From: Sutterellaceae bacterium
Lineage (GTDB): Bacteria > Pseudomonadota > Gammaproteobacteria > Burkholderiales > Burkholderiaceae_F
Direction of reading: 5' to 3'
DNA: 5,118 nt
Assembly (NCBI GenBank): GCA_030531135.1
Contig: JAUNOJ010000142.1
Span: forward strand, 1 to 5,118
The position numbers and the translations under genes were made by a program. Shown piece after piece: positions 1 to 5,118 of the stretch; position 1 is the first letter of the stretch; each line of letters starts with the position of its first letter. Below the pieces are notes generated by a model. That model had not been told where the DNA came from, made no database searches, and worked only from the letters and a program-made list of their open reading frames with translations.

Positions 1-170
1 ACCACGTCATCAAGCTCGAAGGCCGTCGTACCGCACAGCGCTATGCAAACTTTGAGCAGGATGCGCCCGTGTTGCGTCAGCTCTTGACGCAGCAGCGTGC
101 TCAGACCTACGTCGACAACTTGATGAAAGAAGCCAAGTTAACCGACGCCAACGGCAAGCCTTTGAAGTAA
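1..170 (+). CDS. 3' end of a parvulin-type (PpiC/SurA-like) peptidyl-prolyl isomerase, partial
   Basis: The reading frame enters from the left edge and gives 55 residues before the TAA at 168-170. It opens with HVIKLEGRR, the last strand of a PpiC-type rotamase domain (families usually read 'GWHVIKLED'). A charged, Gln-rich helix follows (FEQDAPVLRQLLTQQRAQ), then YVDNLMKEAKL and a short polar tail. This order is typical of periplasmic foldases of the PpiC/PrsA/SurA type, which help outer-membrane and secreted proteins fold by isomerising prolyl bonds. The catalytic domain core and any signal peptide lie outside the window, so the exact paralogue cannot be named. A hairpin terminator follows 22 bases after the stop, so this is the last gene of its transcript. 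The family call is fairly sure, the specific gene is not. Confidence 0.75.
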   Translation, partial: HVIKLEGRRTAQRYANFEQDAPVLRQLLTQQRAQTYVDNLMKEAKLTDANGKPLK

Positions 171-192
171 TTTATTCGCGCTTGTGTTTGCC

Positions 193-226
193 AAACGCCG
201 ATTCGTTTTTCTCGAGTCGGCGTTTT
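193..226. terminator. Hairpin terminator between convergent genes
   Basis: The arms AAACGCCGATTCG (193-205) and CGAGTCGGCGTTT (213-225) pair over 13 bp with one G-T wobble around a 7-base loop, and end in a TTTT run at 223-226. It serves the isomerase on the + strand. It also lies just past the stop of the LysR gene on the - strand, where the run of T after the stem is shorter (TTT), so action in both directions is likely but weaker leftward. Confidence 0.8.
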
Positions 227-227
227 G

Positions 228-1127
228 TTATTTGAGCACGCCCGCCAAACGCAAGGCTTCGTCGCGCGGCGCACTTTCGACCGACGCGTTCCAAGCAATG
301 GACAATCGGATAAAGGGTGTGACATCGGCAATGGGCTTGGCCACGACGCTTGGCGGCAACATACAGGCAAAAAATTCCGGTAGCATCCCGATGCCCTGCC
401 CGCACCCCACAAAGGCGATTTCTCGCATCGTGCCCGTGACCTCGTGACGAATGCGCGGAGAAAAGCCTTTTTCCAGACATGCACCGATCAAGGCGTCGAC
501 CAGATAGGGCGAGATATTTCGCACTTGAAACACCCAATCTTCGTCGGCCAAGTCTTTCAAATTGACCTTGTTAACCTTTGCCAACGGATGATCGGCCGAA
601 ACCACCAACACGGGCTTTTCTTCTCGGATGGTGGCAAAGCGCAGGTTGGGGTTTTCGAACTTCTCGAAAAAGCCGATCGCCAACATCACATTGTTGGTTT
701 CGAGTTCTCGCACCACTTCGATCGAGTCGATTTCTTTGGTAAAAAGCGCAAGCCCCGGCGCCTTGGCTTCAAGTGTTCTTCGAAATTCCGGAATCCAGCT
801 CATCATGGCTTCCGACACGGCCGCCACGGTCAAAAGCGCCTTGTGACCGAGTCTCAACTCTTCGATGCTGTAGTCCAAAAGTTCGGCCTGGGCAATGAAG
901 TTTCGCACCAAAGGTAAAAAGGCTTGACCTTGGGCGGTCATGCGCACACCTCTCGGAGTGCGTACCAAGAGTTTGACCTTTAAACGGCTTTCGAGCTCGT
1001 CAATTTGGGCCGTGAGCGGCGGCTGAGACATATTGAGTCTGTCGGCTGCCCGCCTGAAACTGCCCTCTTCCACCACGGCGGCAAAAAGAAGCATTTGACG
1101 GATTTTTCGGTAGTCGAATCGGTTCAT
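228..1127 (-). CDS. LysR-family transcriptional regulator
   Basis: This is a 299-residue protein, the usual length for LysR-type regulators. Residues 9-68 form the N-terminal winged helix-turn-helix: FAAVVEEGSFRRAADRLNMSQPPLTAQIDELE is the family signature, followed by the wing (LLVRTPRGVRMTAQG). A linker helix (residues 69-95) leads into a two-lobed effector-binding domain (about 96-295), with LAIGF, the 'DHPLA' loop and a GQGIGMLPEFF stretch as expected. The ATG at 1127 has a purine-rich GAGAGA at 1131-1136 (minus-strand reading) as a modest ribosome site. The gene is divergent from a LysE-type exporter, and the 133-bp gap carries inverted repeats. Members of this family commonly control the neighbouring divergent gene and themselves, so the exporter is the probable target. 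The effector is unknown. Confidence 0.95.
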   Translation of the reverse strand: MNRFDYRKIRQMLLFAAVVEEGSFRRAADRLNMSQPPLTAQIDELESRLKVKLLVRTPRGVRMTAQGQAFLPLVRNFIAQAELLDYSIEELRLGHKALLTVAAVSEAMMSWIPEFRRTLEAKAPGLALFTKEIDSIEVVRELETNNVMLAIGFFEKFENPNLRFATIREEKPVLVVSADHPLAKVNKVNLKDLADEDWVFQVRNISPYLVDALIGACLEKGFSPRIRHEVTGTMREIAFVGCGQGIGMLPEFFACMLPPSVVAKPIADVTPFIRLSIAWNASVESAPRDEALRLAGVLK

Positions 1128-1169
1128 GGTTCTCTCGTAGTTTGGATAGGCGTTAGGTTGTGCGTATCA

Positions 1170-1205
1170 GAGTGCATCATATTTTAGTGCACTCAAATTT
1201 TGAGT
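1170..1205. promoter_or_regulatory. Candidate LysR operator: two overlapping inverted repeats
   Basis: GAGTGCA (1170-1176) and TGCACTC (1188-1194) are perfect 7-bp arms separated by 11 bases, the arm spacing expected of a LysR T-N11-A type site. The second arm overlaps another perfect repeat, ACTCAAA (1191-1197), T, TTTGAGT (1199-1205). Together they form a 36-bp element midway between the divergent starts. I infer that it is the binding region of the adjacent LysR regulator; the sequence shows the symmetry only. Confidence 0.5.
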
Positions 1206-1211
1206 TATCGC

Positions 1212-1231
1212 TAATATTTCTCTCTGAGAAA
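1212..1231. promoter_or_regulatory. Candidate -10 element and third inverted repeat before the exporter gene
   Basis: TAATAT at 1212-1217 resembles a -10 box for the exporter gene, with no good -35 hexamer 16-18 bases upstream. That would suit a promoter that needs an activator bound at 1170-1205. Overlapping it is TTTCTC (1217-1222), TCT, GAGAAA (1226-1231), a perfect 6-bp inverted repeat that could be a secondary site or a small leader hairpin. The evidence is short motifs only. Confidence 0.25.
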
Positions 1232-1260
1232 ATTTCTTCTCTGACGCAACACGTTTTCCC

Positions 1261-1905
1261 ATGCACGATTTAGCCTTATTTTTTGTCGTCACTGTTGTCA
1301 CTTGCCTAGCTCCAGGGGCCGGCGTTTTGTTCACGATCAGCAACGCCTTCCGTTATGGTATACGCCACGCCTGGAAATCTCCGTGCGGCAACGCAACAGG
1401 CGTTGCGACGATGTCCATCATTTCGGCTCTCGGCATGGGAAGCGTAATTGCGGCTTCACCCGTTTTGTTTTACGGTCTTCAGACGATCGGTGCTTGCGTG
1501 CTGATTTACTTGGGCTATAAGAGTTGGAAAGCCCCTGCCCTCAACCTGATGGCGGCCGGCAAAGCCCACGGCTCCATTGAACTCGAAAAGGCGAGTAAAG
1601 GCGTTTTTGTGAGTGCGGCGCTCTTACAAGTCACCAACCCGATGCTCATTGTCTTTTTGCTTTCGCTTTTACCGCAGTTTGTCTCGCCTTTGGAAGAAGG
1701 CTATGCGGTGCATGTCACGATTTTGCTTGTTCTTTTCGTATCGATTTGCCTTATTGTGCATTTGGGTTACAGCTACTGCGCATGCCTGTTGGGCACCAAG
1801 TTGCGCGGTGCGCGATTTGCCTGGTGGCTCAATCACGTGAGCGCCGTCCTTTTCTGGTTGTTGGCTTTGAGCGTCTTTGTCAATTTCTTCAGAATAGGCG
1901 TTTGA
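1261..1905 (+). CDS. LysE/RhtB-family amino-acid exporter
   Basis: This 214-residue inner-membrane protein has six predicted hydrophobic segments (about 4-26, 44-66, 68-88, 114-138, 147-175, 188-210), the size and layout of LysE/RhtB exporters, which pump amino acids or related small metabolites out of the cell. Family landmarks include the first-helix turn APGAGVLFTISNAFRYG (17-33; relatives usually have PGP), IYLGYKSWK (82-90) and VTNPMLIVFLLSLLPQF (124-140, usually 'TNPK...FF..LPQF'). A short charged loop around 100-113 separates the two halves. The ATG at 1261 is the only plausible start: the frame is closed upstream by a TGA at 1225-1227 and the first helix begins at residue 4. No Shine-Dalgarno is visible before it. 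The divergent LysR gene is the likely controller. The substrate cannot be told from sequence. Confidence 0.9.
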   Translation: MHDLALFFVVTVVTCLAPGAGVLFTISNAFRYGIRHAWKSPCGNATGVATMSIISALGMGSVIAASPVLFYGLQTIGACVLIYLGYKSWKAPALNLMAAGKAHGSIELEKASKGVFVSAALLQVTNPMLIVFLLSLLPQFVSPLEEGYAVHVTILLVLFVSICLIVHLGYSYCACLLGTKLRGARFAWWLNHVSAVLFWLLALSVFVNFFRIGV

Positions 1906-1963
1906 TTCTCCCCCAAAGGGCGTAAAAGCTCTGTATTTTCTAGTCAAAACCCCTTAGCACCGA

Positions 1964-1992
1964 TTGCAAACAAGCCTTTTGTAGGTTACATT
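1964..1992 (+). promoter_or_regulatory. Candidate sigma-70 promoter of the YuiF-like permease
   Basis: TTGCAA (1964-1969) and TACATT (1987-1992) each match the consensus hexamers at four of six positions and are 17 bases apart. Initiation would fall near position 2000, giving a leader of roughly 125 bases. The spacer contains TGTA-GGT-TACA (1980-1990), a small palindrome resembling the array near 4900. The 221-bp gap (1906-2126) holds no gene I can support; it contains this site and the two hairpins listed below. No terminator is evident after the exporter, so some readthrough is possible. Confidence 0.35.
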
Positions 1993-2004
1993 GCGGGCTT
2001 GGCA

Positions 2005-2043
2005 TTTCGTGCATCCCCCTAAATCCAAACAATAAGCACGAAA
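2005..2043 (+). promoter_or_regulatory. Leader inverted repeat (first hairpin)
   Basis: TTTCGTGC (2005-2012) and GCACGAAA (2036-2043) are perfect 8-bp complementary arms with a 23-base spacer. It would lie right at the 5' end of the transcript from the candidate promoter. It could be an RNA hairpin or a protein-binding site. There is no U-run after it, so it is not a terminator. Confidence 0.35.
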
Positions 2044-2057
2044 CGACTTTTATGCTT

Positions 2058-2103
2058 GTCAAGATTGCCGGCTCGTGCCACTGATGAAATCGGCCGTCTT
2101 GAC
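2058..2103 (+). promoter_or_regulatory. Leader inverted repeat (second hairpin)
   Basis: GTCAAGA (2058-2064) pairs with TCTTGAC (2097-2103) and GCCG (2067-2070) with CGGC (2091-2094), with a two-position wobble/mismatch between them and a 20-base loop. It ends 12 bases before the ribosome site of the permease, so it could influence translation without covering the site. It matches no riboswitch class that I recognise. Confidence 0.4.
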
Positions 2104-2115
2104 AGCGCCTTCTCC

Positions 2116-2122
2116 AAGGGAG
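2116..2122 (+). promoter_or_regulatory. Ribosome binding site of the permease
   Basis: AAGGGAG at 2116-2122 lies four bases before the ATG at 2127. It is the clearest Shine-Dalgarno in the window and fixes this start. Confidence 0.7.
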
Positions 2123-2126
2123 TGTT

Positions 2127-3437
2127 ATGGACCTCATTTTTAACCCGATCATCCTCTCGGTCGTTGCACTTTGCGTGCTGTGTCTGTGCAAAGTCAACGT
2201 CTTGGTGTCGCTGATTATTTCGGCCATTATTGCCGGTCTCACGGGCGGTCTTTCCATCGGAAAGACGATGGAATTGCTCGCCAACGGCTTTAGCGGCAAC
2301 GCCACCACGGCTTTGGCCTACATTTTGTTGGGCACCTTTGCCGTGGCGATTTCTCACACCGGCCTCATGCACATGTTGGTGCGCTTTATCAGCCGTCATT
2401 TGGCTTCTCGCGCGAGCATTCTTTGTTTGGCACTGGCCTTTATCGCGTGCTTGTCTCAAAACGTCGTGCCGGTGCACATTGCCTTTATTCCGCTGTTGAT
2501 TCCGCCGCTTTTGCATCTGTTTAACAAGATGAAGCTCGATCGCCGTGCGGTGGCCTGCTCCTTGACCTTCGGTTTGAAGGCGCCCTACATCACCTTGCCC
2601 GTGGGCTTCGGTTTGATTTTCCAAGGCATCGTGGCCGACAGTATGACCACAAGCGGCATGAAGACCACCTTGACCGACGTCTACTCCGTCTCTTGGATTT
2701 TGGGTCTGGCAATGTTTATCGGTTTGCTCTTGGCCATCTTTGTGTTGTATCGCAAGCCGCGCACCTATCAGGACCTTCCGGTTTTGGGCGGTGAAGAATC
2801 TTCGGATGAAGAAGTGAAGTTTTCCGTCAAGCACTGGGTGACGTTGGGTGCCATTGTGGTGGCCGTTGTCGTGCAGTTGATCTTTGAATCCCTGCCCTTG
2901 GCCGCCTTGATCGGTTTGACCGTGATGGCTGCCGGTCGTGCCTTTAAGTTCAGCGAACTTGACGCTCACATCTCGGGTGGCATCTCCATGATGGGCTTTG
3001 TGGCCTTCGTAATGTTGATCGCCGGCGGCTTTGCGGCCATTTTGAAGGACACCGGCGCCGTGCCCGTGTTGGTGGAAAGCGTGGTGCCCTATATCGGCGG
3101 AAGCAAAGTCGTTGCTGCCATTCTCATTACGGTGATCGGCTTGATCGTCACGATGGGTATCGGCACATCGTTTGGTACGGTTCCGATTTTGGCCGTGATC
3201 TACGTGCCGCTTTGCACGGCTGTGGGCTTCTCGTTGCCTGCCACGGTGCTTTTGATGGCCGCTGCCGGCGCTTTGGGCGATGCAGGGTCTCCGGCCTCCG
3301 ACAGTACACTTGGTCCGACGAGCGGTTTGAATGCCGACGGTCAGCACAACCACATTTGGGATACCTGTGTGCCGACCTTTATCGTCTACAACATTCCCTT
3401 GATGATTGCGGCTGTGATCGGGGCTCAGTTCCTCTAA
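2127..3437 (+). CDS. YuiF-like permease of the Na+/H+ antiporter family
   Basis: This complete 436-residue membrane protein has roughly ten or more hydrophobic segments and a charged cytoplasmic loop near 210-232 (RKPRTYQD through GEESSDEEVKF) that divides it into halves. The first half has the domain seen in Bacillus YuiF-type proteins: CKVNVLVSLIISAIIAGLTGG (21-41), GGLSIG, SGNATTALAY, SQNVVPVHIAFIPLLIPPLL (110-129) and APYITLPVGFG (152-162). The second half has the NhaC-like signature IGTSFGTVPILAVIYVP and GDAGSPASDSTLGPTSGLN (384-402), followed by NHIWDTCVP. Related proteins are annotated as Na+/H+ antiporters or putative amino-acid permeases of the ion transporter superfamily. The family is secure, the substrate is not. 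The gene stands alone between a possible promoter and a strong terminator. Codon use is strongly biased (TTG, GGC, GTG), which suggests good expression. Confidence 0.9.
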   Translation: MDLIFNPIILSVVALCVLCLCKVNVLVSLIISAIIAGLTGGLSIGKTMELLANGFSGNATTALAYILLGTFAVAISHTGLMHMLVRFISRHLASRASILCLALAFIACLSQNVVPVHIAFIPLLIPPLLHLFNKMKLDRRAVACSLTFGLKAPYITLPVGFGLIFQGIVADSMTTSGMKTTLTDVYSVSWILGLAMFIGLLLAIFVLYRKPRTYQDLPVLGGEESSDEEVKFSVKHWVTLGAIVVAVVVQLIFESLPLAALIGLTVMAAGRAFKFSELDAHISGGISMMGFVAFVMLIAGGFAAILKDTGAVPVLVESVVPYIGGSKVVAAILITVIGLIVTMGIGTSFGTVPILAVIYVPLCTAVGFSLPATVLLMAAAGALGDAGSPASDSTLGPTSGLNADGQHNHIWDTCVPTFIVYNIPLMIAAVIGAQFL

Positions 3438-3461
3438 CCTGATTTCAGACCCTGCAATGTG

Positions 3462-3495
3462 AAAAGCCACTGCCGATTGGGGCGGTGGCTTTTTT
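3462..3495. terminator. Strong rho-independent terminator, probably bidirectional
   Basis: AAAAGCCACTGCC (3462-3474) pairs with GGCGGTGGCTTTT (3481-3493) in a 13-bp stem with one G-T wobble and a six-base loop. On the + strand it ends in six T (3490-3495), 24 bases after the permease stop. On the - strand the stem is followed by TTTT, so it can also end the convergent ATPase transcript, whose stop is 15 bases away. Confidence 0.9.
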
Positions 3496-3510
3496 ATCTG
3501 TAGACGATTG

Positions 3511-4848
3511 TTAGAAAATCGGGTTTTGCATATCGTCTAATGTCAGGATGCGAAAACGCCGTTCGAACCCGGCAAAAGCCGGATGCTGTTCCAGAAACTT
3601 CGCTGCCGCCAAACGCAAAGCCGTTTGATCGCCGGTGTTTTCGACCTGTGCAAACTCGATGATTTTTTGTGATCGATCGATGGCAACGATATCGATGGTC
3701 GCCGTACCGGCGTGATTCCACCAAGCACCGACCTCCATCTTATAGCGCGCCTGATCTATATAACGATCCAAAAACCATTGACGCATCGTCTCTGCTAGAA
3801 AACTGTTCATTCGTACCGAAGCTGCCGCTTTGAGGCCTTTCCAATCGCTTTGGGCGGCCAACACCGTGAGCTCCGGCGCATCGACCATGGCGTACCAAAA
3901 CCGAAAAAAGCCGTCCTTGAAAACATAGCGCACCGAGCTTTTCGAACTATGATGCAAAAGCGGATAGCGTTTTTCGAGCAGTCCGTATTTACCGATCAGT
4001 CGTGAAAGGTAAGGAGTCGCAGGCTCGGAGACTCGGTCTTGCAACTGACTCCAACGTGTTTGACCGGCCGCGACGCCGCGCAAGAGTTCATGACAGTTAT
4101 TTGAAGTCAAGCGCAAGTCTCTGAGCAAAAACACTTCCGGCATTTCTCGCAAGCCGGCACCTTTGTCGGAAAAAACGTAATCGATCAGATCGTCGGCCGC
4201 ATAGCTTTTTGCTGCGCCGAGCTCATGAACGACACCGGGCAGGCCGCCCGAAATCGCATAGAGTGTCAGCAGGTCGAGATTGCCGCCTTCCGGATGAATC
4301 TCTCGAAATACGTAAGCAAGTTCGTTTGCCGTCCAACCATGCACTTCGATCTCGGCATCGGCCTCAAGTAAAAGGTTTTCCAGAGCCCGGTTTTGCAAAG
4401 CAATGTGCGACTCGGTGACGAGTACCAGAAGGCACTGAGTGCTCTGCCGGTTTTTCTCCCAAAGTTCTTGGAGCGCGCCCAAAAAGTTGGGCTCGATTCT
4501 TGCGGCACAGTCGACGCCGTCCAAGATTAACCGTATCCTTTGCCTTCTCGTTAAGGCAAGCACGTAAGCAATGCCGTCGATCAGCGTCTCGAAAACCGGT
4601 ACTTCGTTTGCCCTGGAAATTCGACAGAGTTCGGCGCGTAAAACTTCGATCACGCCCTTTTGGGTTGACGTCGGGTGGAAAAACAAATGGATGTTTTCGA
4701 TATCGTCGAAGAACGTTTCGCGAACTAATGTCGTTTTGCCGGCTCCCGACGGTCCGGAGATCGAGACCATGCGCGATGACCCCTGAAGGAACTTTCGATT
4801 CTCGCCGAGTAGTTGCTCCTTCTCGATACATCTTCCCCAAAATGCCAT
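3511..4848 (-). CDS. COG1672-type ATPase with DUF234 (PD-(D/E)XK-like) C-terminal domain
   Basis: The protein has 445 residues, usual for the family. It starts with MAFWGR, the typical 'xxGRexEL' opening of ATPase_2 proteins. Walker A is GPSGAGKT (32-39) and Walker B is RLILDGVD (106-113), where Gly111 stands where most relatives have Glu. A winged-helix segment spans about 254-297, then FKDGFFRFWY (310-319), a family hallmark, and a DUF234 domain with VGAWWN and IDIVAID. In that domain the usual D...E-x-K nuclease-like motif reads D386...Q401-V402-E403, so the lysine and first acid are changed. I chose the ATG at 4848 because GCGAGG (4858-4863) lies nine bases upstream. The ATG at 4857, three codons earlier, abuts that site and is less likely. 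The role is unknown; the family occurs widely in archaea and gut bacteria. A palindromic array precedes it. The gene is intact, with no frameshift. Confidence 0.85.
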   Translation of the reverse strand: MAFWGRCIEKEQLLGENRKFLQGSSRMVSISGPSGAGKTTLVRETFFDDIENIHLFFHPTSTQKGVIEVLRAELCRISRANEVPVFETLIDGIAYVLALTRRQRIRLILDGVDCAARIEPNFLGALQELWEKNRQSTQCLLVLVTESHIALQNRALENLLLEADAEIEVHGWTANELAYVFREIHPEGGNLDLLTLYAISGGLPGVVHELGAAKSYAADDLIDYVFSDKGAGLREMPEVFLLRDLRLTSNNCHELLRGVAAGQTRWSQLQDRVSEPATPYLSRLIGKYGLLEKRYPLLHHSSKSSVRYVFKDGFFRFWYAMVDAPELTVLAAQSDWKGLKAAASVRMNSFLAETMRQWFLDRYIDQARYKMEVGAWWNHAGTATIDIVAIDRSQKIIEFAQVENTGDQTALRLAAAKFLEQHPAFAGFERRFRILTLDDMQNPIF

Positions 4849-4875
4849 TTTTGTCATCCTCGCTGACTACAAGCA

Positions 4876-4931
4876 CTGTACCTACAGTCCGTGTACGTAC
4901 AGCGCCTGTAGGTACAGCAGATGTACGTTGC
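4876..4931. repeat. Four-unit palindromic array with exact 15-bp period, upstream of the ATPase
   Basis: The units are CTGTACCTACAG (4876-4887), GTGTACGTACAG (4891-4902), CTGTAGGTACAG (4906-4917) and a decayed ATGTACGTTGCT (4921-4932). All fit CTGTA-SS-TACAG and recur every 15 bases. Units 1 and 3 are exact reverse complements over 12 bp, and the centre of that dyad (4896.5) falls exactly on the centre of unit 2, itself a perfect TGTACGTACA palindrome. The array fills the gap between the stop of the upstream frame and the ribosome site of the ATPase. It could be a multi-site operator for a dimeric regulator, or a 12-bp RNA hairpin in the ATPase leader. No clear sigma-70 promoter is visible around it. 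Confidence 0.7.
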
Positions 4932-5118
4932 TTACGCCGCCTTTGCGGCTGCCGTTGCAGCATTGGCCGTAAATTCCGCCAACTTGGCTTCGGCACGTCG
5001 CTGACAACAAATCGCATGCCAAATGGGGCCGACCTTGAGTTCGGCTTCTTCGTCTGTCTTGGTGCCCAGACGCGCAATCGCGCAAAGTACCTCGGGGATG
5101 AGACTGCCCATCTTCTGG
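4932..5118 (-). CDS. C-terminal part of an unidentified Ala-rich protein, or a 59-residue small protein
   Basis: On the minus strand the frame is open from the right edge to a TAA at 4932-4934, 61 codons. An in-frame ATG at 5111 would give a 59-residue protein beginning MGSLIPEVLCAIARLG. The frame may equally continue beyond the edge, because only seven bases precede that ATG and no ribosome site can be judged. The middle is polar (TKTDEEAELKVGPIWHAICC), followed by a basic stretch QRRAEAKLAEF and an alanine-rich tail (NAATAAAKAA) that looks helical. I recognise no family. It is codirectional with the ATPase, 83 bases upstream, so the two could share a transcript, with the palindromic array between them. 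Coding character is supported by composition and codon choice only. Confidence 0.5.
   Translation of the reverse strand, partial: QKMGSLIPEVLCAIARLGTKTDEEAELKVGPIWHAICCQRRAEAKLAEFTANAATAAAKAA

Noticed and set aside
444..917. A 157-codon plus-strand frame inside the LysR gene
   Set aside because: Antisense shadow of a well-supported LysR protein; it has no ribosome site or recognisable domain.
1909..1955. Possible terminator after the LysE-type exporter
   Set aside because: Only 3-5 bp arms can be paired (such as CCC/GGG or AAGGG/CCCTT with a very long loop), and no stem followed by a T-run is present.
2019..3470. A 483-codon open frame on the minus strand, longer than the permease it overlaps
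   Set aside because: It is antisense to a clear membrane transporter. Its product is an improbable His/Gln/Gly/Asp-rich string with no domain, as expected from the complement of hydrophobic codons with strong third-position bias.
3665..3697. Clustered GATCGAT-like repeats inside the ATPase gene
   Set aside because: They encode the conserved IDIVAIDRS stretch in frame, so codon choice for Ile-Asp explains the repetition.
4876..4931. Reading the 15-bp array as a small CRISPR or a LexA box cluster
   Set aside because: Units are 12 bp with 3-bp linkers, far too short for CRISPR repeats and spacers. The CTGT-N4-ACAG spacing does not match the CTGT-N8-ACAG of the enterobacterial LexA site.
4364..5077. 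A 237-codon minus-strand frame spanning the array and the 5' part of the ATPase
   Set aside because: It overlaps the ATPase start, with its Walker A, in another frame. Its product is Arg/Pro/Thr-rich with no recognisable fold, and it also covers the unknown right-edge frame in a different phase.

Overview
The window (about 50-55% G+C by eye) looks like chromosomal DNA of a Gram-negative bacterium. The left-edge fragment resembles the C-terminus of a betaproteobacterial periplasmic parvulin-type foldase. The LysR/LysE pair and codon choice fit Burkholderiales, and a gut Sutterellaceae-like organism is my best guess. That placement is inference, since no rRNA or marker gene is present.

Layout from left to right. 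(1) The 3' end of a PpiC/SurA-like peptidyl-prolyl isomerase (+) ends at 170, followed by a hairpin terminator at 193-226 shared with the next, convergent gene. (2) A LysR-type regulator (-, 228-1127) is divergent from a LysE/RhtB-family exporter (+, 1261-1905). The 133-bp gap between them holds three short inverted repeats, suggesting a local regulator/exporter module. (3) A 221-bp gap with a candidate promoter and two possible leader hairpins precedes a complete YuiF-like Na+/H+-antiporter-family (ion transporter superfamily) permease (+, 2127-3437). A strong, probably bidirectional terminator (3462-3495) closes it. (4) Convergent to it is a COG1672-type ATPase (ATPase_2 plus DUF234, -, 3511-4848). 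Its C-terminal PD-(D/E)XK-like site appears to have lost the E-x-K motif. (5) Upstream of the ATPase is a compact array of palindromic CTGTA-SS-TACAG elements at an exact 15-bp period (4876-4931). (6) At the right edge is the end of an unidentified, alanine-rich reading frame (-, stop at 4932).

The first two thirds is ordinary housekeeping and transport content. The accessory-looking part is the right third, where a nuclease-fold ATPase with an unusual active site sits directly behind a symmetric multi-site operator-like array. I see no mobile-element ends, CRISPR array, tRNA or rRNA, and no evidence for a known defence system. The array plus ATPase is the part most worth a second look.
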